From contig DATLJF010000263.1 of assembly GCA_035539015.1 (NCBI GenBank), positions 1 to 30,377 of the forward strand: a DNA stretch of 30,377 nucleotides, read 5' to 3'. This DNA is from Stenotrophomonas_A sp035539015 (GTDB lineage Bacteria; Pseudomonadota; Gammaproteobacteria; Xanthomonadales; Xanthomonadaceae). Shown here piece after piece: positions 23,066-30,377 of the stretch (the stretch's first letter is position 1; every line of letters starts with the position of its first letter). The notes beneath the pieces were generated by a model that searched no databases, had not been told where the DNA came from, and saw only the letters and a list, made by a program, of their open reading frames with translations. The translations under genes were made by a program, and so were the position numbers.

Positions 23066-24802
23066 ATGCCCGTGCGACCCGCCTCCCGCTTCCGTCCCCG
23101 TCCGCTACGTCTGGCCGCACTGGCCTGTGCCCTGCTGCCGCTGGCAGCGCTCGCCGGCGACCGCATCACCGGTGCCGACTTCGCCACCCGCTCGGAGGTC
23201 ATCGCCCCGCACGCCATGGCGGCTACCTCGCAGCCACTGGCCACCCAGATCGCGCTGGACGTGATGAAGCAGGGCGGCTCGGCGGTGGACGCGGCCATCG
23301 CGGCCAATGCCGCCCTCGGTTTGATGGAGCCTACCGGCAACGGGGTTGGCGGCGACCTGTTCGCCATCGTCTGGGACCCGAAGACGCAGAAGCTGTACGG
23401 CTACAACGGCTCGGGCCGCTCGCCCAAATCGCTGACCCTGGCCGAGTTCCAGCACCGCGGGCTGAAAGACATTCCGCCGACCGGCCCGCTGCCGGTGTCG
23501 GTGCCGGGCGCCGTCGACGCCTGGTTCGCCCTGCATGAGCGTTTCGGCCGCCGGGCGATGGCCGACAACCTGGCACCGGCGATCCGCTACGCCCGTGAAG
23601 GCCATCCGGTGGCCGAGACCATCGCCTACTACTGGGACCGTTCGGTGCCGCGCCTGTCGCAATACCCCGGTTTCAAGGAGCAATTCACCATTGACGGCCA
23701 CGCCCCGCGCAAGGGCGAGCTATGGAAGAACCCGAACCTGGCCCATACCCTGCAGCAGATCGCCGATGGCGGCCGCGACGCCTTCTACAAGGGCGACATC
23801 GCCCACACCATCGACAGCTACTTCAAGGCCAATGGCGGTTTCCTGAGCTATGACGACCTGGCCAGCCACCACGGCGAGTGGGTCGACCCGGTCAGCAGCA
23901 ATTACCGTGGCTACGACGTGTGGGAATTGCCGCCCAACAGCCAGGGCATTGCCGCGCTGCAGATACTCAACATCCTCGAAGGCTACGACTTCTCCAAGAT
24001 CAGCTTCGGCTCGCCGGAGCATGTGCATCTGTTCGTGGAAGCCAAGAAGCTGGCCTTCGCCGACCGTGCGCGCTTCTATGCCGACCCCGCCTTCCAGAAA
24101 GCGCCGGTGGACCGGTTGATCTCCAAGCAGTACGCCGCAGAGCGTCGCAAGCTGATCTCCATGGACAAGGCGCTGAAGGAAGTGCAGCCCGGCACGCCGA
24201 AGCAGCTGGAGGAGGGCGACACCATCTACATGACCGTCGCCGATGCCGACGGCATGATGGTGTCGCTGATCCAGTCCAACTACCGGGGCATGGGCAGCGG
24301 CATGGCGCCGCCGGGGCTGGGCTTCATCCTGCAGGACCGTGGCGAGATGTTCGTGCTGAAGAAGGACCACCCGAATGGCTATGCCCCGGGCAAGCGTCCG
24401 TTCCAGACCATCATCCCCGCTTTCATCACCAAGGATGGGCAGCCGTACATGAGCTTTGGTGTCATGGGCGGCGCGATGCAGCCGCAGGGGCATGCGCAGA
24501 TCGTGATGAACCTGGTCGACTTCCACATGAACCTGCAGGAGGCCGGTGATGCGCCACGCATCCAGCACGAGGGCTCGACCGAGCCGACCGGGCAGGGGAC
24601 TGCGATGAGCGACGGCGGCGAGGTCAACCTGGAAAGTGGCTATTCCTACGACACGATCCGCGCGCTGATGCGCAAGGGCCACCGCGTGATCTTCGCCGAT
24701 GGTCCGTATGGCGGCTATCAGGCGATCATGCGCGATGCGAAGACCGGCGTGTATTACGGGGCGTCGGAGAGTCGCAAGGATGGGCAGGCGGCGGGGTATT
24801 GA
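23066..24802 (+). CDS. ggt: Gamma-glutamyltransferase-family protein, exported
   Basis: A 578-residue Ntn-hydrolase of the gamma-glutamyltranspeptidase family (PF01019). A Sec signal peptide with a long Arg-rich n-region ends near residue 30 (LAALA before GD). The large-subunit region contains GGSAVDAAIAANAALGLMEPTGNGVGGD (given here by position 70-97). The autoprocessing nucleophile is Thr386 in GDTIYMTV, followed by YRGMGSGMAPP and FGVMGGAMQPQGH. GDTIYMTV differs from the TTHYS of classical GGT and resembles GGT-like acylase/hydrolase branches, so transpeptidase or glutathione hydrolase activity is probable but not certain. It would be cleaved into two subunits in the periplasm. It is monocistronic, convergent with the operon at 24829-28529 with only 26 bp between. 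Confidence 0.9.
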   Translation: MPVRPASRFRPRPLRLAALACALLPLAALAGDRITGADFATRSEVIAPHAMAATSQPLATQIALDVMKQGGSAVDAAIAANAALGLMEPTGNGVGGDLFAIVWDPKTQKLYGYNGSGRSPKSLTLAEFQHRGLKDIPPTGPLPVSVPGAVDAWFALHERFGRRAMADNLAPAIRYAREGHPVAETIAYYWDRSVPRLSQYPGFKEQFTIDGHAPRKGELWKNPNLAHTLQQIADGGRDAFYKGDIAHTIDSYFKANGGFLSYDDLASHHGEWVDPVSSNYRGYDVWELPPNSQGIAALQILNILEGYDFSKISFGSPEHVHLFVEAKKLAFADRARFYADPAFQKAPVDRLISKQYAAERRKLISMDKALKEVQPGTPKQLEEGDTIYMTVADADGMMVSLIQSNYRGMGSGMAPPGLGFILQDRGEMFVLKKDHPNGYAPGKRPFQTIIPAFITKDGQPYMSFGVMGGAMQPQGHAQIVMNLVDFHMNLQEAGDAPRIQHEGSTEPTGQGTAMSDGGEVNLESGYSYDTIRALMRKGHRVIFADGPYGGYQAIMRDAKTGVYYGASESRKDGQAAGY

Positions 24803-24828
24803 GGTGGAGGCGTGAGGCCCGGCGTGCT

Positions 24829-25899
24829 TCAGTAGTCGAAGACGTGCTCAATCTGGTCGCCTGCCGCGAAGCTGGCGACCAGCGTGGCCGACAGCCGCGA
24901 GACCGGCAGCTGCAGCACTCTGCGCTCGTAACCTGGCCGCGTGGCGATGGCTTGCTGGATCAGGACGTGCGTTCCGGCGGGCACTTGATGCTCGCGGCGG
25001 GACACGATGCTGACCAGCAAATCGCCGCGGTTGCCCGCGATCTCGATAAAGCCGGTGCCGGAGCGTGCCAGTCGCAGTGCTTGGTCCGTAAACGCCTGGT
25101 AGCGCGGCAACGCCAGCATGGCCGCGTCACCGTCCTTACTCACGAGATCGGCATCAGGCAGCGAGTGCGCGATATTCGCCGGCAGACGATCGACGATGAC
25201 CACGGTAGTTGCCTTCGGAGGCTCAAAGGTGGAGCGCGTCGCCCATTGGATCGCCGCTGCGTAACCGGCCTTGAGTAGCCACTCGCTGGTAAGCAGGTAA
25301 CGCCGCTCCCATTTGCGAGCCGGTGCGGGGCCCCAGGCAGGGGTCTGCGTCCAAAGTTGGCGCAGCGGTGTGATGAAGTCGAACTCGTACCAGGGGCGTA
25401 CCCGGATGAAGTCCACATAAGCCTGCGCCTGTGCCGCGGCCAGGCGGTCTTCCGGGGTCGCGTCCGCCGCCCCCGCCAGTGCTTCGGTGATGCGGCCGAC
25501 CACTAATTCGTAACTGCCCTTCAGCGTGTACTCCACTGTTGTGCTCACGCCGATCACTGTGATCATCGTGTGGTATTCGCGGTTGAAGGGATAACCTCTT
25601 GTGGCCTGGGACACTTGCCGATAAGCGCTCCAGAACTGGGCGACGTGGCCAAAGAAGGGAAAATCGCTCGGAGGCTGGCCTGCGCCGACTGCCCTTGCAT
25701 ATTCGGCGGGACTGAAGACCAGGAACCATTCGGGGAACGTCAGGAAGGTCTGTTCCGGCGCGCGACGGTCCGCCGGGGCGATCTGTAGGTTCGTTGCGTG
25801 GGTGCTAACGGTTCGCCGTTCCGGACTCGGTGCAGCCGTGGCGACCAGCGCCAAACCGCAACCCAGCACTGCCCACCACCGCGCCGTCGCCTGGGACAT
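24829..25899 (-). CDS. Exported protein of unknown function
   Basis: A 356-residue protein that I do not recognise by function. It begins with a Sec-type signal peptide (WWAVLGCGLALVATA, cleavage likely near residue 22); Cys14 is not in a convincing lipobox. The mature protein is rich in aromatic residues with conserved-looking blocks: TFLTFPEWFLVFSPAEYA (51-68), SDFPFFGHVAQFW (78-90), YPFNREYHTMITVIGVSTTV (103-122) and VRPWYEFDFITPL (167-179). No catalytic motif is obvious. Beta-rich segments fill the last third. The ATG at 25899 is one base after the stop of the FAD/methyltransferase fusion (TGAGATG), so it is strongly coupled to it. It is probably a periplasmic partner of that pathway (inference). 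Confidence 0.8.
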   Translation of the reverse strand: MSQATARWWAVLGCGLALVATAAPSPERRTVSTHATNLQIAPADRRAPEQTFLTFPEWFLVFSPAEYARAVGAGQPPSDFPFFGHVAQFWSAYRQVSQATRGYPFNREYHTMITVIGVSTTVEYTLKGSYELVVGRITEALAGAADATPEDRLAAAQAQAYVDFIRVRPWYEFDFITPLRQLWTQTPAWGPAPARKWERRYLLTSEWLLKAGYAAAIQWATRSTFEPPKATTVVIVDRLPANIAHSLPDADLVSKDGDAAMLALPRYQAFTDQALRLARSGTGFIEIAGNRGDLLVSIVSRREHQVPAGTHVLIQQAIATRPGYERRVLQLPVSRLSATLVASFAAGDQIEHVFDY

Positions 25900-25900
25900 C

Positions 25901-28171
25901 TCAGCGCCGCTCGAACGCGAGTAGCGTGTTAAGGGTCGGGTCGTTGGCTTGCAGCAGCCCGCTGCCCGACTGCACGAAGCCATGGGCTTTTAGCCTCTCT
26001 ACCCAGCCGCCTACGGTACGGAAGTGGCGCAGCTCACGCGCATTGCTCTCCCAGGGGACCTGCAGCCCGGCATTGAAGACGGCGTGTGCCAGCGATACCA
26101 GCCCGCGCATGTAGTCGTCGCCCACGTCGTGGTCGCGCAGGATCAGCAAGCCGCCGGGACGCAGCACGCGCCGCAGAGAGTCGATGAAATCGTCCAACCG
26201 TTCCAGCGGTGCGTGGTGCAGCCCGATATGGCAGAGCACCAGCTCAACGCTGTTGTCGGCCATCGATCGCGCAGGAATAGCGGCGTAGTCGTCCAGCGGC
26301 ACGAGGCGGCCGATCTTGCGCAACCCGCCGCGTTCGACGATATCCGTCGGTGAATAACTCGGCGCGACATCGTTGAGCAGGATCACCTCGCCGCTAAGCC
26401 GAAGGTGCCGACGCAGGTCACTGACGTAGCGGCCGGTGCTGCCGATCTCGAGCAAGCCATCGAAATTGCGCCGTTGCCCGAGCAGTTGCAGTGTTTGCCG
26501 GGTCATCTCGCGCTTCTGCCTGAACAGTGACGGCAGCGCGAAGGTCAGCTCGGACAGGAATGGCTTGATCGAAGGCAGCCGTGCCTGGATGCGGCGATAG
26601 ACCGCCTCGTCGTCACCGGGGTGTTCGTCATCCGCCTCCTGGATCACGCTATGGAAGCGGTCCTCCGGGTACAGCCGATAGATGTTCTGAAGGAACCGGT
26701 AGAAGTCGTCACTACCGCGGGCTGTACTGTAGACGGAGCGAAAGTCCGCGTTGCTGGACGAAATGGTCTGCTCGCTCATGGGATCATCCGAAAGGGTAGG
26801 GGCGTAATAGCGGTCCCAGAGGGCGTTGCGCCAGCGGTAGGAGGGATCCAGTCGGCGCTTAAGCGCAAACAGATCGCCGGCCCCCGGGTAGGCGCGATGG
26901 AACTGCTCGCGCGTGGCATGTGGCTGGTAGGGCAAGTAATACGTGCCGCCGCAAGCCAGCGCTGCCTCGATGAGTTCGCGCGTCCACACCGCGACCCGGG
27001 CCTTGGCATTGGCGCGGGTCCGCTGCTTGTAATACAGAACGAAGGCAAAGACCTCCTCGCGCGCCCAGGCCAGTAGCGAACCCGGGTCGGGCAGGGAGTG
27101 GCGAACTGAAACATTGACCGCATTGACCCGATGCCGGCGCAGGATCTCGGCCATGCGCGGCACGAACGCCTCGAAATTCGCCACCGGCACGAAATACTCC
27201 TGGAGTACATAGGTACGGTGTCGGCGCGAGGCGGGCTCGAGTTCGGCCACGTCATAACCTGCTTCGTAGTTGCGCCAGTGGACCGGTCGCGAGCGGTGCA
27301 GCAGCGGATCGAGCAAATGCTGCCGCCTCCACTTGCCGCCGAAGGTTTCGGTGAAAGCCCAGAAGAAATAACGATGCAGCGGGAAGGTGCGGCGCAATGG
27401 CTGCAGCCGATGCGGAACCGTAGCCGCCTTGTCCGTCTGGCGCCAGGTGACTGCCCGCGCCTGCCCGTAATCGGGTGGATACAAGTCGGCGTTGTGGAAT
27501 ACCGCGTCGCGCTTGTGTCGCACCTGCGTTCGGAAATGCTCGGCATACGCGGCCACCGGCAGGCAGGCGTGCTCGCGTTGCACGCGCACGTTTTCGGCCA
27601 ACTGGAGCTCGGCCTCGACGATCACGCCAAGCGCGTTATAGCCGCCGATGGCTCCGAAGAACAACTCACTGTTCGTCTGCGGCGATGCGGTGACCCGCTC
27701 GCCGTCGGCCAGAACCAGATCGATGCTCCGCACCGAGAGGATCAGGGGACCCAGGCCGACATAGCGGCCGTGGACATTGACGCTGAGCGAGCCGCCCACG
27801 GTGAAGTTGGCATACGTTTGCATGATCTGCACGGACAGTCCGTGTGGATCGACGAGCCGCTGGATGTCGCACCAGCGGACACCTGCTTGGGCGCGGATCG
27901 TGCGCGCCTCCGGATCGAACGCCACCACTGAATTGAGCTTGCGCAGGTCCAGGTGCAGCGTATCGGCACTGGCTGTCTGGCCCCCCATGCTGAAATGGCC
28001 ACCACCAACGGACAGCGGGCCATGGGATTCGCGCACTAGCTGCTGCACGTCCTGCACCGTGCGCGGCGTGGCCACTCCCCGCACGCGCACCGGGTTCAGC
28101 CGGGTCACGTCGTTGACGTTACACGGCGGGCCGATCTCGGGCCTGGGCGGTTCAGACGCGTTCAAAGGCAT
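25901..28171 (-). CDS. Fusion of FAD-linked oxidoreductase (FAD_binding_4) and SAM-dependent methyltransferase
   Basis: A 756-residue two-enzyme protein. Residues about 25-200 are a VAO/PCMH-type FAD domain with PLSVGGGHFSMGGQ (52-65), whose His59 aligns with the histidine that covalently holds FAD in many relatives, and FTVGGSLSVNVHG (123-135). Residues about 200-456 are the substrate/cap domain, ending in ALWDRYY, like sugar-lactone oxidase and DHCR24-type enzymes. Residues about 465-756 are a class I methyltransferase: motif I LLEIGSTGRY (573-582), LVLCHIGLHHAP (644-655) and LRPGGLLILRDHD (670-682). A Met at 465 (26779) could also start the methyltransferase alone. There is no signal peptide. 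The start at 28171 overlaps the DUF805 gene by 20 bp. The substrate is unknown. Confidence 0.86.
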   Translation of the reverse strand: MPLNASEPPRPEIGPPCNVNDVTRLNPVRVRGVATPRTVQDVQQLVRESHGPLSVGGGHFSMGGQTASADTLHLDLRKLNSVVAFDPEARTIRAQAGVRWCDIQRLVDPHGLSVQIMQTYANFTVGGSLSVNVHGRYVGLGPLILSVRSIDLVLADGERVTASPQTNSELFFGAIGGYNALGVIVEAELQLAENVRVQREHACLPVAAYAEHFRTQVRHKRDAVFHNADLYPPDYGQARAVTWRQTDKAATVPHRLQPLRRTFPLHRYFFWAFTETFGGKWRRQHLLDPLLHRSRPVHWRNYEAGYDVAELEPASRRHRTYVLQEYFVPVANFEAFVPRMAEILRRHRVNAVNVSVRHSLPDPGSLLAWAREEVFAFVLYYKQRTRANAKARVAVWTRELIEAALACGGTYYLPYQPHATREQFHRAYPGAGDLFALKRRLDPSYRWRNALWDRYYAPTLSDDPMSEQTISSSNADFRSVYSTARGSDDFYRFLQNIYRLYPEDRFHSVIQEADDEHPGDDEAVYRRIQARLPSIKPFLSELTFALPSLFRQKREMTRQTLQLLGQRRNFDGLLEIGSTGRYVSDLRRHLRLSGEVILLNDVAPSYSPTDIVERGGLRKIGRLVPLDDYAAIPARSMADNSVELVLCHIGLHHAPLERLDDFIDSLRRVLRPGGLLILRDHDVGDDYMRGLVSLAHAVFNAGLQVPWESNARELRHFRTVGGWVERLKAHGFVQSGSGLLQANDPTLNTLLAFERR

Positions 28172-28529
28172 TGACCTGCAGGTAGTCGAGCCCGGCCGTA
28201 CGAGGATCCACGCCATAGCGGTTGTCGCCGGCGTTGCCGCGTCGGCACAGCAGCAGGAGCCCGAGCACCAGCGGGCCGGCCAGCGGCACAAGGACGAGGA
28301 AGAGCCAGGTGGCCGCGCGCCCCTGATCATGCAGGCGCCGCACCGAAACAGAAAAGAGGCTGGCAAACAGAAACGGGTAAAGCAACCAGGTGCTCGCCGT
28401 GCCGATGAGGTGCGCCATCAGTGCGTACGACAGCGCGAAAGCTGTGCACGTCAACAGCGTCCTGCCGGCGAAGCCGCGCCGGCCCAAGCGGCTGCGCCAC
28501 CCCAGCCACATGCCAATCCGTTGCATCAT
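28152..28529 (-). CDS. DUF805 small membrane protein
   Basis: A 125-residue inner-membrane protein of the DUF805 family (PF05656). Three or four hydrophobic segments lie at about residues 24-42, 46-62 and 74-95. The family hallmarks are VRRLHDQGRAATW (63-75) and GNAGDNRYGVDPR (98-110). The function of the family is unknown. ATG at 28529 (a second ATG follows directly) has a GGAGAG Shine-Dalgarno; the frame extends upstream but without a ribosome site. A GC hairpin (28551-28569) lies in the predicted 5' untranslated region. It is first in a three-gene operon and overlaps the fusion gene by 20 bp. Confidence 0.85.
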   Translation of the reverse strand: MMQRIGMWLGWRSRLGRRGFAGRTLLTCTAFALSYALMAHLIGTASTWLLYPFLFASLFSVSVRRLHDQGRAATWLFLVLVPLAGPLVLGLLLLCRRGNAGDNRYGVDPRTAGLDYLQVNAFERV

Positions 28530-28578
28530 CGTGCTCTCCGGCATCCCCATGCCGGCCATCCAGGCCGGCTTGGTGCAC

Positions 28579-28609
28579 ATACTAGCGGTGCTTGGCCGGA
28601 AATGGTCAA
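28579..28609 (-). promoter_or_regulatory. Predicted promoter of the DUF805/FAD-methyltransferase operon
   Basis: On the minus strand TTGACC (28609-28604) and TAGTAT (28584-28579) are separated by 19 bases, slightly long for sigma-70. Transcription would begin near 28572, giving an untranslated leader of about 43 bases that holds a 7-bp hairpin and the Shine-Dalgarno. The terminator at 28636-28665 isolates it from the upstream receptor gene. Confidence 0.5.
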
Positions 28610-28635
28610 GGGGTCGTCGGATGTCAACCGCGCGC

Positions 28636-28665
28636 AAAAAAAATGCCGCCGGGGTCACCGGCGGC
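28636..28665 (-). terminator. Intrinsic terminator, distal, for the TonB-receptor transcript
   Basis: On the minus strand an 8-bp GC stem (28665-28658 with 28652-28645, five-base loop) is followed by A and then eight T residues (28643-28636). It is a strong rho-independent signal just before the DUF805 operon promoter. Confidence 0.85.
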
Positions 28666-28805
28666 CATGGAGAGAGAGATGGATTCTTGTTGTGCGCCCA
28701 GCTTGCCGCCGGCGCGTGGCGGGGCGATGGCGACGGTTTGAGCGTTCAGCCATCGTCGGCGCCGACTGTGTCATTGCTGAAATGAAGCCGACGAAGGAAC
28801 TGCGC
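28666..28805. other. Spacer between two tandem terminators
   Basis: About 140 bp without a supported gene. On the plus strand a 20-codon frame starting at 28679 has a GGAG sequence six bases upstream, but nothing else supports it. On the minus strand this segment would be transcribed only by readthrough of the proximal terminator, or from an internal promoter that I cannot identify. Confidence 0.4.
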
Positions 28806-28840
28806 AAAAGGGCGGCGGCCCCAAGCTTCGGAGCCGCCGC
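28806..28840 (-). terminator. Intrinsic terminator, proximal, for the TonB-receptor gene
   Basis: On the minus strand an 11-bp stem (28840-28830 with 28822-28812, one G-U pair, loop GAAGCTT) is followed by CC and TTTT (28809-28806). It begins 20 bases after the receptor stop codon. Confidence 0.75.
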
Positions 28841-28860
28841 TTGCTCCGGCAGGTACCGGA

Positions 28861-30377
28861 TCAGAATCGCTGCGTGTACTGCAGGTAGCTGTAGCGGCCG
28901 GGGATCGAGTAGGCCGGGTCGAACGAATTGGCGAACGCGCCCATCACTACCGGCGGATCCTTGTCGAACAGGTTGCTGGCGCCGAGGCGCACGGTCGCAT
29001 TCCACGGCAGCTGGTAGGCCACCTGGAGGTCGTGGAAGGCGGTGGCGGCGATGTGGTTGTAGCTGCCGTCGTCGTTCTGGCCCCATTCGTAGTCCTGCAT
29101 GCCGGAGTAGTAGCGCAGGCTCCAGTTCGCGCTCAGGTTGCCGTAGCGCCAGTCCAGGCCAACCGAGCCGCGCAGGCGCCAGTTAGGGCTGCTCTGCCAA
29201 TAGATGCCGTTGTTGCTCTCCCACGCCGAGTCGTCGTCGACCTTGCTTTCATTGCGGGTTACGTAGGTCGCATCCAGGGAGACGGTGAATTCACCATGGG
29301 TGGTTTGTGGCAGGCGGTAGTGGGCGGCGAAGTCATAGCCTGCCATGCGCTGCTGGCCGACATTGAGCGGCTTGATCACCAGGTTGGTGATGGTGCCTTC
29401 GGCATTGCGCGTGACCAGGTCGCAGTAGGCGCTTACGCCTTTGTCGTAGCACTGGTCGAGGATGTAGCTGGCGCTGAACTCGGAAATCGCATCCTCGATC
29501 TCGATCTTCCACCAGTCCAGCGACAGGTCCACGCCCGCTGCCCACGACGGGCTGTAGACGAAACCGAAGGTGGTGTTCTTCGATTGCTCTGGCTTGAGGT
29601 CGGGGTTGCTGGTGTAGGTGAACGGATAGAGGGTCTGGCCCGAGTTCGAACCGGCGCTGCTGTTGTATTCGGCGATGAAGCCGGCCGGCACGCCGGCAGC
29701 AGTGCAGGCGGCTGCGACCGCATCGGTGTAGGTGCTGCTGTTGGTCGAGCACGGGTCGGAGTAGGCGTCATAGCTGTCCGACGAGCCCAGGTACAGGTCC
29801 TCGATCGATGGGGCGCGGAAGCCGGTGGCGTAGTTGCCGCGGACCATCAGGTCGTTGAACGGCTTCCAGGTGAAACCCAGCTTGTAGTTGGTCGTGGTGC
29901 CGAAGGTGTTGTAGTCGGAGAACCGGCCAGCCAGGCTCAGGTCCAGGGCTTTGGCGCCGGGCAGGTCCTTGAGCAACGGAATGGCGAGCTCGGCGTAGTA
30001 GTCGTTGAGGGTGTAGCCGCCCGAGGTCGGGGTGAACGAATTGCCCGAGGTGTAGCCGCTGGCGATCAGCGCGTCCGGCGAGGAATAGCCGCTCTCCTCG
30101 CGGTGCTCGAAGCCGGCGGCGAAGCTCATCCAGCCTGCGGGTAGCTCAAGCAGTTCGCCGCCGAGATTTCCGGTGAAGCTGCTGTTCTTGTACTGGTAGG
30201 TGTTGTGCGCGGTAAACAGGATGTAGTCCAGCTGCTCCTGGCTCACCGCGCCCGCCGGCGACAACGGGTTGAACGGGACGCAGCCGGCGATGGCCGCGCC
30301 GCCGCTGTCCAGGCAGGAAAGCACGCCGTCCACGACGCCCGAGGCACCCAGCGCGTTGGCCAGGTTGAGCAGGTTGA
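28861..30377 (-). CDS. TonB-dependent outer membrane receptor, C-terminal part (5' end beyond window)
   Basis: The frame is open to the right edge, so only about 505 C-terminal residues are seen. This is the beta-barrel of a TonB-dependent receptor: repeated amphipathic strands with aromatic girdles, the conserved barrel segments GNYATGFRAPSIEDLYLG and NPDLKPEQSKNTTFGFVYSP, and the C-terminal strand DPAYSIPGRYSYLQYTQRF ending in Phe, the outer-membrane insertion signal. Two Cys pairs in loops may form disulfides. The plug domain and signal peptide lie outside the window, and the ligand cannot be told; xanthomonads have many such receptors for siderophores, vitamin B12 and plant or animal glycans. 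Two tandem terminators follow. Confidence 0.9.
   Translation of the reverse strand, partial: NLLNLANALGASGVVDGVLSCLDSGGAAIAGCVPFNPLSPAGAVSQEQLDYILFTAHNTYQYKNSSFTGNLGGELLELPAGWMSFAAGFEHREESGYSSPDALIASGYTSGNSFTPTSGGYTLNDYYAELAIPLLKDLPGAKALDLSLAGRFSDYNTFGTTTNYKLGFTWKPFNDLMVRGNYATGFRAPSIEDLYLGSSDSYDAYSDPCSTNSSTYTDAVAAACTAAGVPAGFIAEYNSSAGSNSGQTLYPFTYTSNPDLKPEQSKNTTFGFVYSPSWAAGVDLSLDWWKIEIEDAISEFSASYILDQCYDKGVSAYCDLVTRNAEGTITNLVIKPLNVGQQRMAGYDFAAHYRLPQTTHGEFTVSLDATYVTRNESKVDDDSAWESNNGIYWQSSPNWRLRGSVGLDWRYGNLSANWSLRYYSGMQDYEWGQNDDGSYNHIAATAFHDLQVAYQLPWNATVRLGASNLFDKDPPVVMGAFANSFDPAYSIPGRYSYLQYTQRF

Noticed and set aside
22770..23120. A minus-strand 116-codon frame in the ilv-ggt gap
   Set aside because: It overlaps the signal-peptide region of the gamma-glutamyltransferase, lacks a ribosome site, and has the Arg/Ala composition of noise.
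19621..23538. A 1305-codon open frame on the plus strand opposite ilvM, ilvG and ilvC
   Set aside because: It is antisense to well-supported enzymes, rich in Arg/His/Gln/Ala, has no recognisable domain, and arises from the GC-biased third positions of the true genes.
28679..28741. A 20-codon plus-strand frame (MDSCCAP...) with a GGAG six bases upstream
   Set aside because: Only the ribosome site supports it. It lies between two terminators of the opposite strand and no promoter is evident; conservation data would be needed.
1..30377. CRISPR arrays, insertion sequences, phage genes or toxin-antitoxin pairs
   Set aside because: No regularly spaced repeats, transposase or integrase motifs, or paired small genes were seen anywhere in the window.

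Overview
The window looks like chromosomal DNA from a high-GC gammaproteobacterium of the Xanthomonadaceae/Lysobacteraceae (Xanthomonas, Stenotrophomonas, Pseudoxanthomonas, Luteimonas, Lysobacter group). Three things point there: the ilvC-ilvG-ilvM-ilvA-leuA-leuC-leuD-leuB gene order, a pcm-tolC pair beside a TetR/RND efflux cluster arranged like SmeRo-SmeO-SmeP of Stenotrophomonas, and a large TonB-dependent receptor. I cannot name the genus from sequence alone.

Layout. 1-811: the end of a bacteriocin-type ABC exporter, cut by the window edge. 876-5840: an envelope/LPS block with a small zinc-binding protein, a GT4 glycosyltransferase, an O-antigen ligase-like protein, a convergent LpxL/HtrB-type lipid A acyltransferase and the Kdo transferase waaA, closed by a strong hairpin terminator. 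5907-13217: a tripartite drug-efflux locus, with tolC and a divergent pcm-like methyltransferase on the minus strand, a TetR regulator, and the divergent adaptor and RND pump genes on the plus strand. 13283-13392: a 110-bp element with perfect 29-bp terminal inverted repeats between convergent transcription units. 13420-22638: a minus-strand branched-chain amino acid operon, ilvC-ilvG-ilvM-ilvA-leuA-leuC-leuD-leuB, preceded by a 42-codon leader peptide with the run Leu-Leu-Val-Leu-Val-Leu-Ile-Thr and mutually exclusive pause, antiterminator and terminator hairpins. 23066-24802: an exported gamma-glutamyltransferase-family protein. 24829-28609: a compact three-gene minus-strand operon of poorly known function: a DUF805 membrane protein, a FAD-oxidoreductase/methyltransferase fusion, and an exported protein I do not recognise. 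28861-30377: the 3' part of a TonB-dependent receptor followed by two hairpin terminators.

How they work together. The ilv-leu operon carries the acetolactate synthase, reductoisomerase and threonine dehydratase steps plus all the leucine-branch enzymes. ilvD and a transaminase are absent from the window. Its leader implies that translation of Leu/Val/Ile/Thr codons controls readthrough into the whole operon. The efflux locus supplies all three layers of a pump (TolC, periplasmic adaptor, inner-membrane RND protein) and its likely repressor. The best candidate for an undescribed system is the 24.8-28.6 kb operon. Its overlapping or one-base-spaced genes and private promoter suggest one pathway, in which a methyltransferase and a flavin oxidoreductase joined in a single polypeptide act on an unknown, possibly envelope, substrate.
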